DNA of 64,000 bases from Microbacterium schleiferi (GTDB taxonomy: Bacteria; Actinomycetota; Actinomycetes; Actinomycetales; Microbacteriaceae), in assembly GCF_020781975.1 (NCBI RefSeq), contig NZ_JAJGNI010000008.1, positions 148,006 through 212,005 on the forward strand, read 5' to 3'. The notes under the pieces were generated by a model. The model did no database searches. It was not told where the DNA came from and was given only the letters and a program-made list of their open reading frames with translations. The position numbers were made by a program, and so were the translations under genes. Of the stretch, positions 25,743 to 36,821 are shown one piece after another (position 1 is the first letter of the stretch; each line of letters opens with the position of its first letter).

Positions 25743-26555
25743 CTAGAGAGCGGGCGCCTCCGGAGTGTCGACGGCACCACCGAACCGGCGGTCGCGGCCG
25801 AGATAGAGGTCGATCGCGCGCCAGAGGTCTGTTCGGGAAAAGTCGGGCCATAGCGTGTCGAGGAACACGAACTCCGCGTACGCCGACTCCCAGAGAAGGA
25901 AGTTCGATGTGCGCTGTTCTCCGCTTGATCGAATGAACAGGTCGACATCCGGCATGTCCGGCTGATAGAGCCGTCGAGCGATGAGCTTCTCGCTCACAGC
26001 CGACGCTCGCAGGCGACCCGCCGCCACGTCATCGGCGATGGAGCGCACCGCGTCGACGAGCTCGACACGACCCCCATAGTTGACGCACATCGTGAGCGTC
26101 AGGACGTCATTGCCTGCGGTCAGCTGCTCGGCGAACTGCAGTTCCTTGATCACGCTCGACCACAGCCGAGGCTTGCGGCCAGCCCAGCGAACCCGAACAC
26201 CCCACTCATTGAGCTGATCACGACGCCGGTGCAGCACATCGCGGTTAAAGCCCATCAGGAACCGGACCTCGTCGGGTGAGCGCGACCAGTTCTCGGTCGA
26301 AAAGGCATATACCGACAGGTGCTTCACGCCAGCTTGGATGGCGCCAGCCACGACATCGAGAAGTGCCGCTTCGCCGGCCTTGTGACCCTCGACACGGGTG
26401 AGACCCTGCCGATTGGCCCAGCGTCCGTTTCCGTCCATGACGATGGCGACATGGTTCGGTACCGAGCCTGCGGGAAACTCGGGCGGATAGAGACCTGTCC
26501 AATCGATCGGCCGGTAGGGAACGGCGTCACGGTGGGTGTAGGACTTGGGGCTCAT
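25743..26555 (-). CDS. uppS: Isoprenyl transferase (Z-type polyprenyl diphosphate synthase)
   Basis: Makes the polyprenyl diphosphate that becomes the cell-wall lipid carrier, by adding isopentenyl units in cis. The catalytic motif [10 protein letters not shown] begins at residue 39 (Asp41), with [11 protein letters not shown] and [18 protein letters not shown] later in the 270-residue chain. The ATG at 26555 overlaps the recO stop (ATGA), so the two genes are coupled. The longer frame upstream is the antisense-free reading of recO and is not part of the protein. Confidence 0.95.
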   Translation of the reverse strand: MSPKSYTHRDAVPYRPIDWTGLYPPEFPAGSVPNHVAIVMDGNGRWANRQGLTRVEGHKAGEAALLDVVAGAIQAGVKHLSVYAFSTENWSRSPDEVRFLMGFNRDVLHRRRDQLNEWGVRVRWAGRKPRLWSSVIKELQFAEQLTAGNDVLTLTMCVNYGGRVELVDAVRSIADDVAAGRLRASAVSEKLIARRLYQPDMPDVDLFIRSSGEQRTSNFLLWESAYAEFVFLDTLWPDFSRTDLWRAIDLYLGRDRRFGGAVDTPEAPAL

Positions 26556-27328
26556 GGAGTGGGTTCCATCGTCTGAACGGCTGCTGGCTGCTGTGGAGGC
26601 GGCGCAAAGGTGCCAAGGTGTTCGAGCGAACGGATGCCGCGCTCGAGGTGCCACTGGGTGTACGCCGCGATCAGGCCAGATGCCGCCCCGTTTGCCCCAC
26701 CGGATGCCGCGTCCACGATGTCCCACTCCCCCGTCATGAGCGCGCGCAACACTCCGAGGGTCTCGGCATCCACCCGCGCCGAGCCAACCGGCGAGCACTC
26801 GGAACACACCATCCCGCCGAGCTGGGCGACGAAGGAGGTGTGCTCCCCGACGCGCCCGCAGCGCGCACACGCATCCAGCCCGGGCGCCCATCCCGACAGA
26901 GCCATCACGCGAAGCAGGTAGGAGTCGAGAATGCTGCGCGACGCGTGCTCGCCCCGAGCCAGCGCTCGAAGGCCGCCGAGCAGCAGAAGATACTGCTGCG
27001 TCGTCGCCTCGGACTCCGTCAGCCGGTCCGCGGCCTCGACCATCGCGTGCGCGGCCGTGTACCTGTCGTAGTGGAGCGCGATGTCAGCGCCGTAGGCGCC
27101 GAGGCTGTCAGCCTGCTGCACGATATCGAGCGAGCGCCCCTGGTACAGCAGTACATCGGCAACCATGAAGGGCTCGAGGCGAGCACCGAACCGCGACGAT
27201 GTGCGGCGTACGCCCTTCGCCACGGCGCGAACCTTGCCGTGGCGCCTGCTCAGTAGCGTGACGATCCGGTCCGCTTCACCCAGTTTGTGGGTGCGCAGAA
27301 CCACGACTTCGTCACGGTAAGTGGGCAC
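26552..27328 (-). CDS. recO: DNA repair protein RecO
   Basis: Recombination mediator of the RecFOR pathway that loads RecA on gapped DNA, 258 residues. The N-terminal OB fold begins [21 protein letters not shown], and a four-cysteine zinc motif is visible as CARCGRVG plus CSECS. It starts at a GTG whose -10, GATAAT, is 6 nt upstream. That promoter interlocks with that of the TRIC gene, whose start is 36 nt away on the other strand. Confidence 0.95.
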   Translation of the reverse strand: MPTYRDEVVVLRTHKLGEADRIVTLLSRRHGKVRAVAKGVRRTSSRFGARLEPFMVADVLLYQGRSLDIVQQADSLGAYGADIALHYDRYTAAHAMVEAADRLTESEATTQQYLLLLGGLRALARGEHASRSILDSYLLRVMALSGWAPGLDACARCGRVGEHTSFVAQLGGMVCSECSPVGSARVDAETLGVLRALMTGEWDIVDAASGGANGAASGLIAAYTQWHLERGIRSLEHLGTFAPPPQQPAAVQTMEPTP

Positions 27329-27334
27329 CCCTCG

Positions 27335-27340
27335 ATTATC
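27335..27340 (-). promoter_or_regulatory. -10 hexamer of leaderless recO
   Basis: GATAAT, 6 nt, GTG on the minus strand. Its -35 region would fall over the TRIC -10 at 27353-27358. Confidence 0.6.
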
Positions 27341-27352
27341 CCGGCATCGAGC

Positions 27353-27358
27353 GACAAT
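27353..27358 (+). promoter_or_regulatory. -10 hexamer of leaderless TRIC gene
   Basis: GACAAT, 6 nt, GTG. Its -35 region would lie over the recO -10, so the two promoters are likely to compete. Confidence 0.6.
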
Positions 27359-27364
27359 AGACGG

Positions 27365-28087
27365 GTGAACGAGCCGCTCTTCGTGATCCCGCTCTGGGCG
27401 GATCTTTCCGCCGTGGCGCTCGGTGGCCTCCAGGGAGCTCTGTTTGCCTCGGGATTCCGTGGCCAGCGGCGCCTTGACCTGCTCGGCGTCGCGATCATCG
27501 GGATCGTGATGGGGATGGGCGGCGGTCTGATCCGTGACCTGCTGCTGAACGTCACGCCTTCGACGTTGCAGTCCAACTGGTACCTGCTCACCGCGGTCGC
27601 GGCAGCGCTCCTGGGGATGCTGCTCGCAACGATCCTCGAGCGCGTCAGCTGGCTGATCGTCGGACTCGACGCTCTCGTCATCGGCCTGTTCGGCGCGTTC
27701 GGCACGAGCAAGGCGCTGTATCTCGGGCTTCCGGAAGTGCCCGCGATCTTCGTTGGTGTCGCCGCGGCAGTCGGTGGCGGCATCCTGCGTGATGTGCTGA
27801 TGGGCCTACCGGTCGCCATCATGCACGTCGGATCGCTCTACGCGGTAGCTGCAGGCGCCGGGTGTGTCGTGCTCACCGTCTCGTTCTCATTCGGGGCGCC
27901 GTTGACTGCCGCGGCGATCATCGCGGTGGCCGTGACGACGGTCATCCGGCTCCTCGCCGTCGTCTTCGATATTTCGCTTCCCGAGCAACGCGCCCTCTAC
28001 CGCCGGAAGGTCGCCGTCGAGACATCAGCTATCACTGTCGTCGCCCCGCTAGCAACGGACAACGGCGACGCGGGGGCAACCGGCTGA
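27365..28087 (+). CDS. Trimeric intracellular cation (TRIC) channel family protein
   Basis: An integral membrane protein of 240 residues with about seven helices and the internal repeat typical of the family (formerly UPF0126): [15 protein letters not shown] in the first half and [14 protein letters not shown] in the second. Bacterial members conduct K+ and related cations; the role here is not known. The start GTG at 27365 is set by the GACAAT hexamer 6 nt upstream and removes an N-terminal stretch with no similarity to the family. Confidence 0.9.
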   Translation: MNEPLFVIPLWADLSAVALGGLQGALFASGFRGQRRLDLLGVAIIGIVMGMGGGLIRDLLLNVTPSTLQSNWYLLTAVAAALLGMLLATILERVSWLIVGLDALVIGLFGAFGTSKALYLGLPEVPAIFVGVAAAVGGGILRDVLMGLPVAIMHVGSLYAVAAGAGCVVLTVSFSFGAPLTAAAIIAVAVTTVIRLLAVVFDISLPEQRALYRRKVAVETSAITVVAPLATDNGDAGATG

Positions 28088-28114
28088 CCGGCGACCCCCG
28101 CGCGCGCTCGACTG

Positions 28115-29944
<1,830 letters not shown>

Positions 29945-29992
29945 CTAGATGGCCCCGCCGCGGCAGCTAAGAAGAAGCGAGAGTGCACGCAT
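29945..29992 (-). CDS. leuA leader peptide (15 codons, Leu-rich)
   Basis: A short frame reading MRALSLLLSCRGGAI followed by TAG. Four of 15 codons are Leu, three of them consecutive CTT, a rare codon in this GC-rich genome. It starts 6 nt after a TAACAT hexamer, so it is leaderless. The Leu codons are complementary to the leuA ribosome site about 80 nt on. Leader peptides of this kind precede leuA in several actinobacteria. The proposed logic: with leucine plentiful the ribosome leaves the codons free to bind and hide the leuA site; when Leu-tRNA is short, it stalls on CTT and keeps the site open. Confidence 0.75.
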   Translation of the reverse strand: MRALSLLLSCRGGAI

Positions 29993-29998
29993 ACCGCG

Positions 29999-30004
29999 AT
30001 GTTA
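29999..30004 (-). promoter_or_regulatory. -10 hexamer of the leuA leader transcript
   Basis: TAACAT, 6 nt, ATG of the leader peptide. The predicted leuA leader RNA is then about 117 nt up to the leuA ATG. Confidence 0.6.
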
Positions 30005-30062
30005 TCAGCAATTCGTCCCCTGATCCGTGAGACGTTTCTTTCGCGCTCGACACAGTATGGGT

Positions 30063-30680
30063 ATGAGGATCACTGCTCGTCTCGGTACTGCCGCGCTCGC
30101 CGCTGCGTCGCTCCTGCTGATCACCACCGGATGCGCCAGCGGGTCCGGTGCATCCGGCGGCTCACTGTCGACCACACAAATCAGCCCGCCGGACGGCGAA
30201 GTGGTCGGCACGGGAACTGTGCTGGATGTCGCTGGGGATGTGGCGCTCTGCCTCGGCCCGATCGCCGAGTCCTACCCGCCGCAGTGCGACGGGTTGCCGC
30301 TCATGGGCTGGAGTTGGGAAGGCGTCGACGGGTTCGAGGAGTCGGGGGACACGCGGTGGGGCACCTATGCCGTCTTCGGAACGTTCGACGGCGAGGTCTT
30401 CACCGCCACCCAACCGCCGATCATGCTTGCGCTCTACGATCCGATTCGCCCAGAGGACCCGACGGGAGGAGTCCCGGGCGAAACGCCAGTCGCAGAGCTC
30501 GACGAGATCGCACGTGAGCTGCCGACCGAGCTCGGTGATCTGCTGCTTGCGACCTGGACGCAGGATGGCTACGTGTGGGCGCAGGTGATCTGGGATGACG
30601 GCACCCTGCAGGATGCCGCAGATGCCGAATACGGCGACGGCGTCGTCATCGTCCAGTCTGCTCTCAGACCGATCGGCTGA
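30063..30680 (+). CDS. Secreted lipoprotein, unknown function
   Basis: A 205-residue predicted lipoprotein: the signal peptide MRITARLGTAALAAASLL leads into the lipobox ITTGC near residue 22, then a Ser/Gly-rich linker. The mature part has two Cys (ALCLGP and PPQCDG) that could form a disulfide, and several aromatic/acidic strands. No family was recognised. ATG 30063 was chosen for the signal peptide; ATG 30057 is two codons earlier. CACAGT 6 nt upstream is a weak leaderless-type -10. It is divergent from leuA and convergent with era. Confidence 0.7.
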   Translation: MRITARLGTAALAAASLLLITTGCASGSGASGGSLSTTQISPPDGEVVGTGTVLDVAGDVALCLGPIAESYPPQCDGLPLMGWSWEGVDGFEESGDTRWGTYAVFGTFDGEVFTATQPPIMLALYDPIRPEDPTGGVPGETPVAELDEIARELPTELGDLLLATWTQDGYVWAQVIWDDGTLQDAADAEYGDGVVIVQSALRPIG

Positions 30681-30700
30681 GGCGGGATCTGCACGTGAGG

Positions 30701-31618
30701 TCAGAAACCGAGGCGACCGAGCTGCTTCGGGTCGCGCTGCCAGTCCTTGGCTACCTTGACGTGCAGTGACAGGAAGACGCGGGATCCAAGCAGTGGTTCG
30801 ATCTGTTCGCGGGCAGCGGCACCCACGCGCGCGAGTCGGGAGCCCTTCTTGCCGATGATGATCGCCTTCTGACTGTCGCGTTCGACCACGATGTCGGCGT
30901 AGACGTCGATCAGGTCCGAGTCCTCGCGCGGTTCGACATCCTGAACGACGACGGCGATGGAGTGCGGCAACTCGTCGCGCACGCCATCGAGCGCGGCCTC
31001 CCGAATGATCTCGGCGATCCGGTCGTCATCGGCCTCGTCCGTGACGACGTCGTCGGGGTAGAGGGCCGGGCCTTCGGGGAGCATCTTCAGGATCTCGTCA
31101 GCCAGAACCCCGAGCTGATCGGCTGTGACCGCCGAGAGCGGAATGACGGCCGCCCAGTCCTCGCGCAGGGCGTCGACCTCCATGAGCCGCTCCGTGATCT
31201 GATCGCGGGATGCGGCATCGGTCTTGGTCACGAGGGCGATCTTCTTCGCCGAGGCGTAACCGTCCAGGGACTCGGCGATCCGCCGATCTCCGGGCCCGAC
31301 CTTCTCGGTCGCCGGAGCGCAAAAGGCGATCACGTCGACATCCCCGAGGACCTCTTCGACAAGATCGTTCAGGCGCTGACCGAGGAGGGTGCGCGGGCGG
31401 TGCAGACCGGGGGTGTCGACGATCACGATCTGCCCGCCGGGGCGGTTCAGGATGCCGCGAATGGCGCGCCGGGTGGTCTGCGGCTTGTCGCTGGTGATCG
31501 CGATCTTCTCGCCGACGAGGGCGTTCATGAGCGTGGACTTGCCGACATTGGGGCGCCCCACGAAGGTCACAAAGCCGGACCGAAAATCAGAGCCGGACCG
31601 ATAATCGCTGCCGCTCAC
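30701..31618 (-). CDS. era: GTPase Era
   Basis: Ribosome assembly GTPase that binds the 3' end of 16S rRNA. At 305 residues it has the G1 loop GRPNVGKST at 21-29, DTPGLH (G3), TKTDA (G4) and a C-terminal KH domain with KAIIIGKKGSRLARVG. An odd N-terminal repeat, DYRSG-SDFRSG, precedes the G domain. It overlaps the end of the CorC-like gene by 4 nt and is the last gene of the string. Confidence 0.97.
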   Translation of the reverse strand: MSGSDYRSGSDFRSGFVTFVGRPNVGKSTLMNALVGEKIAITSDKPQTTRRAIRGILNRPGGQIVIVDTPGLHRPRTLLGQRLNDLVEEVLGDVDVIAFCAPATEKVGPGDRRIAESLDGYASAKKIALVTKTDAASRDQITERLMEVDALREDWAAVIPLSAVTADQLGVLADEILKMLPEGPALYPDDVVTDEADDDRIAEIIREAALDGVRDELPHSIAVVVQDVEPREDSDLIDVYADIVVERDSQKAIIIGKKGSRLARVGAAAREQIEPLLGSRVFLSLHVKVAKDWQRDPKQLGRLGF

Positions 31619-32961
31619 GAGCGCACCTTCCGCTCAGATGATGTCTCGGATGCCGCCACTGAGCCATCGCCCTCAGCAGCGGCCTCGCTCTCCGCGGCAT
31701 CGGCCCGGACGGGGATGCGCTCCACAAAGACGGTGGTGATGCCGCGACCCTTGCCGCGGGATGCGCCGCCAGTGATGCGCAGCCCCTCGAAGTCTGTGAC
31801 CGCTCCGGGCTGCGGCACCTTGCCGAGCTGCTTGCCCAGCAGTCCCCCGATCGAGTCGACCTCGTCGTCTTCGAGATCGAGGTCGAAAAGCTCCCCGACC
31901 TCGGCAAGGCCGAGTCGGGCACTGACGCGGTAGCGCCCCTCGGCGACCTCGGCTATTTCGGTGGCCCGCGGGTCGAACTCGTCAGCGATCTCGCCCACCA
32001 GCTCCTCGATCAGGTCCTCGAGGGTGACAAGGCCCGAGACCCCGCCGTACTCGTCGACCACCATGCACACGTGCACGGCTTCGCGCTTCATCTGCTGCAA
32101 GAGGGTCTCGGCTCGCATCGATTCGGGGACAAAGACGGCCGGTCGCGCAAGTTGCGAGATCGCAGCAGCACGCCAGCCAGCCTCGTCGCGATACGCGAAC
32201 TGCACCAGGTCTTTGAGGTAGAGCATCCCGATGACGTCATCGGCTTCGTCGTCGACCACCGGAACGCGCGATACGCCCTTGTCGAGGAACAGCTCCATCG
32301 CGTCCTTCGTCGTCGTGTCTGCCTCGACTGTCACCATCTCTGTGCGCGGAATCATGACCGCGCGCACATACGTATCGGTGAAGTCGAACACGGAGTGAAT
32401 CAGTTCGCGGTCATCCTCTTCGATGAGGTCTTGTGACGCGGCTTCATCCACCATGCTGAGCAGCTGCTCTTCGGAGGCGAACGACGAGCCGCGGGCTACG
32501 CCGGGTGTCACCCGGTCGCCGAGCGCGACGAGGCCGTGAGCGAGCGGGCCCAGCACGATGCGCATCGCACGGATGACGGGTGCAGCGCCACGGAGCAGCC
32601 CCTTGGCGTGAAGGCGCCCGACGCTGCGCGGGCTCGCGCCGACCACGACGAACGAGATCCCCGTCATGATGATCGCGGCAGCGAGCATCGCCCACCAGAT
32701 GCTGTCGAACAGGATCGTGAGTGCGACAGTGACCAGCACCGCCGCGGTGGTCTCGGACAGGACGCGCATGAACCCGGCGGCGTTCGCATGGGCCGCCGGA
32801 TCGTCCGCGATGCCGCGAAGGAACGCAGCATTGCGTCCGGACTGGCTCATTTCCTCGAGGTCGGATCGCGAGGTCACCCCGAGGGCTGCATCCACCGCCG
32901 CCATCAGACCGCCGAAGGCGACCAGGAGTGCAGCTGTAGCCAGCAGGAGGGCCGCGGTCAC
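31615..32961 (-). CDS. HlyC/CorC-family membrane protein with CBS pair
   Basis: A 448-residue protein with an N-terminal CNNM membrane domain (about four helices in residues 1-150), a CBS-domain pair (residues 190-330, with VPVVDDEADDVIGMLYLKDL and VCMVVDEYGGVSGLVTLEDL), and a C-terminal CorC_HlyC domain of about 80 residues. The family is linked to Mg2+/Co2+ efflux or resistance. It overlaps ybeY and era by 4 nt on each side, so it is part of the phoH-ybeY-era string where such a gene is common. Confidence 0.92.
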   Translation of the reverse strand: MTAALLLATAALLVAFGGLMAAVDAALGVTSRSDLEEMSQSGRNAAFLRGIADDPAAHANAAGFMRVLSETTAAVLVTVALTILFDSIWWAMLAAAIIMTGISFVVVGASPRSVGRLHAKGLLRGAAPVIRAMRIVLGPLAHGLVALGDRVTPGVARGSSFASEEQLLSMVDEAASQDLIEEDDRELIHSVFDFTDTYVRAVMIPRTEMVTVEADTTTKDAMELFLDKGVSRVPVVDDEADDVIGMLYLKDLVQFAYRDEAGWRAAAISQLARPAVFVPESMRAETLLQQMKREAVHVCMVVDEYGGVSGLVTLEDLIEELVGEIADEFDPRATEIAEVAEGRYRVSARLGLAEVGELFDLDLEDDEVDSIGGLLGKQLGKVPQPGAVTDFEGLRITGGASRGKGRGITTVFVERIPVRADAAESEAAAEGDGSVAASETSSERKVRS

Positions 32962-33428
32962 GGCTTGAGGCGGCGGCGTTCGGCCGCGTGGAATCGGACG
33001 ATGAGGTCTCGTTGGAGGGCAAACATCTCCCGTTCCTCCGCCGGCTCGGCGTGGTCGAAACCGAGCAGATGCAGAAGACCGTGGGTCGTGAGCAGGATCA
33101 GCTCGTCCATCGTGGAGTGACCGGCAGCCTGAGCCTGGCTTTCAGCTACCTGCGGGCAGAGCACGATGTCCCCCAGGAGTCCTTCCGGCGTCGGGGCATC
33201 TTCAGTTCCCGGCCGCAGTTCGTCCATGGGAAAGCTCAGCACATCCGTTGGGCCAGGCTCGTCCATCCACTGGACGTGCAATGACTCCATCGCGCCCTCG
33301 TCGACCAGAAGGATCGCGAGGTCGGCATCCGGGCTCACGAACAACTCGGCGAGGTTGTTCTCGGTGAGTCGCAGGAGGACCGTTTCGTCGACGTCGATCC
33401 CGGACTCGTTGGTGATTTCGATCGTCAT
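32958..33428 (-). CDS. ybeY: Endoribonuclease YbeY
   Basis: A single-strand RNase for 16S rRNA 3' maturation and ribosome quality control. At 156 residues it has the metal motif HGLLHLLGFDH with His116, His120 and His126. The ATG overlaps the phoH stop by 4 nt. Confidence 0.96.
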   Translation of the reverse strand: MTIEITNESGIDVDETVLLRLTENNLAELFVSPDADLAILLVDEGAMESLHVQWMDEPGPTDVLSFPMDELRPGTEDAPTPEGLLGDIVLCPQVAESQAQAAGHSTMDELILLTTHGLLHLLGFDHAEPAEEREMFALQRDLIVRFHAAERRRLKP

Positions 33429-34525
33429 CGGCGTCCTCGTTTGGGCATGTGATCGCGTGGTCCTGCGGGCCGGCTTGCCCCGCGGCGCTCGGCACGATTG
33501 CTGAGCTCGCTCGCCTCGTCGCGCTCTCGCTTCGCGGACAGGCGCCGCTCGTCGTACTCGGAGTAGGCGTCGACGATCCTGCCGACGAGCGAGTGGCGCA
33601 CGACGTCGTCGCTCGTGAGATACGCGAAGTGGATGTCGTCGATCGTGCTCAGCACCTTCGTGACCAGGCGCAGACCCGATGCCCCCTGCGGGAGGTCGAT
33701 CTGAGTGATGTCTCCTGTCACGACCATCTTCGTGTTGAAACCCAGGCGAGTCAGGAACATCTTCATTTGTTCCGGTGTGGTGTTCTGGGCCTCGTCGAGC
33801 ACGACGAACGAGTCGTTCAGTGTGCGCCCGCGCATGTAGGCGAGTGGCGCGACCTCGATTGTTCCTGTCGCCATGAGCTTGGGAACGATCTCCGGGTCCA
33901 TCATTTCGTTCAGCGCGTCGTACAGGGGACGCAGGTACGGGTCGATCTTGTCCGTCAGCGTTCCCGGCAGAAAGCCGAGGCGCTCCCCCGCCTCGACGGC
34001 GGGCCGGGTCAGGATGATGCGGCTGACCTCTTTACGCTGCAGCGCCTGCACCGCCTTGGCCATCGCCAGATAGGTCTTGCCGGTACCCGCCGGTCCGATG
34101 CCAAACGTGATCGTGGTGTTCTCGATCGCATCCACGTACGACTTCTGCCCGAGTGTCTTCGGACGAATCACCCGACCGCGGCTGGAGAGAATCGCTTCGC
34201 CCAGGACCTCGGACGGACGTGGGTTGCCATCGCTTCGCAGGATACGGTTCGAGCTGGATACGTCAGCTGGCGCGAGATCGTGACCGGTGCGCGTCATCGT
34301 CAGGAGTTCCTCGACGAGCTCTCGGGCCGCGGCCACAGCTGCGGCGCTTCCCGCGAGAGTGATCTCGTTCCCGCGCACGTGCACGTCGACATCCGGGTGC
34401 TCCCGCTCGACCACGCGCAGCAGCCTGTCTTGGGGCCCGAGAAGCTGGACCATGGCTACACCGTCGGCGAACAACCGCTCCGTGACGCGATCTCCGGATT
34501 CCGCACTGTTGTCCGAATCAGCCAC
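33425..34525 (-). CDS. phoH: PhoH-family ATPase
   Basis: A cytosolic ATPase of 366 residues with an N-terminal KH-like region (RVVEREHPDVDVHVRGNEIT) and a P-loop domain: Walker A GPAGTGKT, and Walker B VVLDEAQN. PhoH-like proteins act with YbeY in RNA handling. I chose the GTG at 34525, which overlaps the HIT gene end by 8 nt and starts VADSDNSAESG; the longer frame is antisense-like reading through the HIT gene. Confidence 0.9.
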   Translation of the reverse strand: MADSDNSAESGDRVTERLFADGVAMVQLLGPQDRLLRVVEREHPDVDVHVRGNEITLAGSAAAVAAARELVEELLTMTRTGHDLAPADVSSSNRILRSDGNPRPSEVLGEAILSSRGRVIRPKTLGQKSYVDAIENTTITFGIGPAGTGKTYLAMAKAVQALQRKEVSRIILTRPAVEAGERLGFLPGTLTDKIDPYLRPLYDALNEMMDPEIVPKLMATGTIEVAPLAYMRGRTLNDSFVVLDEAQNTTPEQMKMFLTRLGFNTKMVVTGDITQIDLPQGASGLRLVTKVLSTIDDIHFAYLTSDDVVRHSLVGRIVDAYSEYDERRLSAKRERDEASELSNRAERRGASRPAGPRDHMPKRGRR

Positions 34526-34865
34526 CGAGACTGCCTTCTGCAAGGTCGCCGCCGAGCACGTGGGCATGCACGTGGAAGACCGTCTGCCCCGCGCCGGGAC
34601 CGGTGTTGAAGACCAGTCGGAAATCGCCGCTGCCATGCTCTGCGGCGACATCCCCCGCCACCGCCACCATCTCGGCGAGCAACGCAGGATCACCCGCCGC
34701 AAGCTCGGTGACATCGCGGTATTCGGCGGTCTTCGGAATGACCAAGAGGTGCAGCGGCGCCTGCGGAGCGATATCCCGGATGACGAACACGTTCTCGGTC
34801 TCGCTGAGGATCTCTGCGGGAATCTCGCCACGCAGGATGCGGGTGAAGACGGAGGGTTCGCTCAT
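34518..34865 (-). CDS. HIT-family nucleotide hydrolase
   Basis: A 115-residue histidine-triad protein with FHVHAHVLGG near residue 97 and IARGEIPAEI-like SVFTRILRGEIPAEILSE at the start, matching the HinT group. These enzymes hydrolyse nucleoside phosphoramidates. It lies between rsmE and phoH in the conserved order, overlapping phoH by 8 nt. Confidence 0.94.
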   Translation of the reverse strand: MSEPSVFTRILRGEIPAEILSETENVFVIRDIAPQAPLHLLVIPKTAEYRDVTELAAGDPALLAEMVAVAGDVAAEHGSGDFRLVFNTGPGAGQTVFHVHAHVLGGDLAEGSLGG

Positions 34866-34917
34866 GCGCTCAGTCTACCGACGGCCTCTCCGGCGGGCCC
34901 AGCTACCACTTGCACGA

Positions 34918-35655
34918 TCACCACCGGCCGAGCGTGCTGCTGAGCACAGCGATTGCCGCGGGTCCCGCTGTGGAAGTACGCAATACATGCTCGCCCAGGC
35001 GCACGAGCGTCGCGCCCGCAGCTTCGAGGGACGTCAGCTCGCCTGCGTCGATCCCGCCCTCGGGCCCGACGACGATAGCGATATCGCGGCAGTCGGTCGG
35101 GTCAGGCATCCATTCGCTGAGACGCAGCGCCGCTGTCGGCTCCAACACGAGCATCCGGGTCGCCGCGGCCCGCTCGCACAACTGTGCAGTCGTCAGCGGG
35201 CCGCCGACTTCTGGAAGCCACGCACGGTGCGCCTGCTTGCCTGCTTCCCGCGCGATCTGACGCCAGCGCGTGACACCCTTCTCACGCTTGGCCGCGTCCC
35301 ACCGCGAAACGCTGCGGGCAGCTTGCCACGGCGTGATGACATCCACGCCGAGTTCGGTCGACGCTTGGACCGCGAGTTCGTCGCGGTCGCCTTTCGCAAG
35401 AGCCTGCACGAGCTCGATCCGCACGGATGGACGCGGTACCTCCTCCCGGTTCGTGACGCGAACCAGGACCTCGCGGGCTGCGACGAGCTCGCAGGCGCCT
35501 TCGAGCCACACTCCGGCTCCGTCACCGAGCGTGACCGTTTCTCCGACGCGGACCCGACGCACCGTGGCGGCGTGGTGCGCCTCAGCGCCGGTGAGGGTCA
35601 CGGTCTGGCCGGTATCGGCATCCAGCGGTTCGTCGACGACGAAGTGAAGCGGCAC
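34918..35655 (-). CDS. rsmE: 16S rRNA (uracil-1498-N3)-methyltransferase
   Basis: Methylates U1498 of 16S rRNA. At 245 residues it has an N-terminal PUA-like domain (VTLTGAEAHHAATVRRVRVGE) and a SPOUT knot with IAIVVGPEGGIDAGE and LRTSTAGPAAI. It starts 2 nt after the dnaJ stop, so it is in the hrcA-dnaJ operon. A 52-nt gap to HIT has no visible signal. Confidence 0.95.
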   Translation of the reverse strand: MPLHFVVDEPLDADTGQTVTLTGAEAHHAATVRRVRVGETVTLGDGAGVWLEGACELVAAREVLVRVTNREEVPRPSVRIELVQALAKGDRDELAVQASTELGVDVITPWQAARSVSRWDAAKREKGVTRWRQIAREAGKQAHRAWLPEVGGPLTTAQLCERAAATRMLVLEPTAALRLSEWMPDPTDCRDIAIVVGPEGGIDAGELTSLEAAGATLVRLGEHVLRTSTAGPAAIAVLSSTLGRW

Positions 35656-35657
35656 GA

Positions 35658-36779
35658 TCAGCCGTTCCGGAACCGATCGCGCAGCTTCGAGAACAGACCC
35701 TGATGGAACTCCGCCAGGTGAGGCGCGGGAGCCTTCGTGCGCTTGGCGAACTCCTCGATGAGGCCCCGTTCCTTGGCGTCGAGCTTCGTGGGCGTGACCA
35801 CGTGCACGCCAACGCGCAAGTCACCACGCTGATTGCCGCGCAACGGTGTGATGCCTCGACCCTTGATGGTCAGCACATCGCCCGACTGGACTCCTGGACG
35901 CACCTCGAGGTCCACCGGCCCATCGAGGCCCTCGATCGTCGTAGCCGCGCCGAGAACGGCATCCGGCATCGACACTTCGAGCGTTGCGAGCAGGTCGTCA
36001 CCTTCGCGGCTGAATACCGGATGCGTCGCGACGGAGACCTCGATGTACAGGTCGCCCCGCGTCCCACCGCCAGGGCCGACTTCGCCCGATCCGGGAAGCT
36101 GAAGCCGCAGGCCCGTGTCAACACCGGCCGGGATATCGATCGACACGGTGCGACGAGCGCGAACGCGGCCCTGCCCCTGGCACGTCGCGCACGGGTACGG
36201 GATGGTCGTGCCGTACCCCTGGCACGTGCCGCACGGTTGGGAGGTGACGACGTTGCCAAGGAGGCTTCGAACCGTGCGCTGGATGTGACCCGTGCCGTGG
36301 CAGATATCGCAGCGAACCGGTGTCGTCCCAGGCTGCGTGCACGAGCCGTTGCAGGTCTCGCACATGACAGCGGTGTCGACGTCGATGTCGCGATGCACAC
36401 CGAACACCACATCCTTGAGGTCGAGGTCGACGCGAACCAGCGCATCTTGCCCGCGCTCCTTCCGCGACCGCGGGCGCCCGCCGCGGGCCGCGCCACCGCC
36501 GCCGAAGAAGCTCTCGAAGATGTCGCTGAAACCGCCGAAGTCGCCGGCACCGCCGAAACCGCCGTTCTGGCCGCCGCCCATGTCGTAGCGCTGCCGCTGC
36601 TGCGGGTCGCTGAGGACGTCGTAGGCGTGCGTCACGAGCTTGAACCGCTCAGCAGCCTCTTCCCCCGGGTTCACGTCGGGGTGAAGCTCCCGCGCCAGGC
36701 GTCGATAGGCCTTCTTGATCTCTTCGGGCGACGCGTCTCGCGACACGCCAAGGACCTCGTAGTGGTCAGCCACGGTCAC
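35658..36779 (-). CDS. dnaJ: Chaperone DnaJ
   Basis: Hsp40 co-chaperone of DnaK, 373 residues. The J domain has HPD in [10 protein letters not shown]; a Gly/Phe region with repeated GGFGG follows at about 65-100; then the zinc region with four CxxCxGxG-type repeats ([32 protein letters not shown]), and the substrate domain. As the second gene of the hrcA operon under CIRCE control it is the DnaJ2 type; DnaK is not in the window. Confidence 0.96.
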   Translation of the reverse strand: MTVADHYEVLGVSRDASPEEIKKAYRRLARELHPDVNPGEEAAERFKLVTHAYDVLSDPQQRQRYDMGGGQNGGFGGAGDFGGFSDIFESFFGGGGAARGGRPRSRKERGQDALVRVDLDLKDVVFGVHRDIDVDTAVMCETCNGSCTQPGTTPVRCDICHGTGHIQRTVRSLLGNVVTSQPCGTCQGYGTTIPYPCATCQGQGRVRARRTVSIDIPAGVDTGLRLQLPGSGEVGPGGGTRGDLYIEVSVATHPVFSREGDDLLATLEVSMPDAVLGAATTIEGLDGPVDLEVRPGVQSGDVLTIKGRGITPLRGNQRGDLRVGVHVVTPTKLDAKERGLIEEFAKRTKAPAPHLAEFHQGLFSKLRDRFRNG

Positions 36780-36821
36780 CTTTCTGCATCCCGCGTGTGG
36801 TCGCGGGCAGTTCGTACGGGC

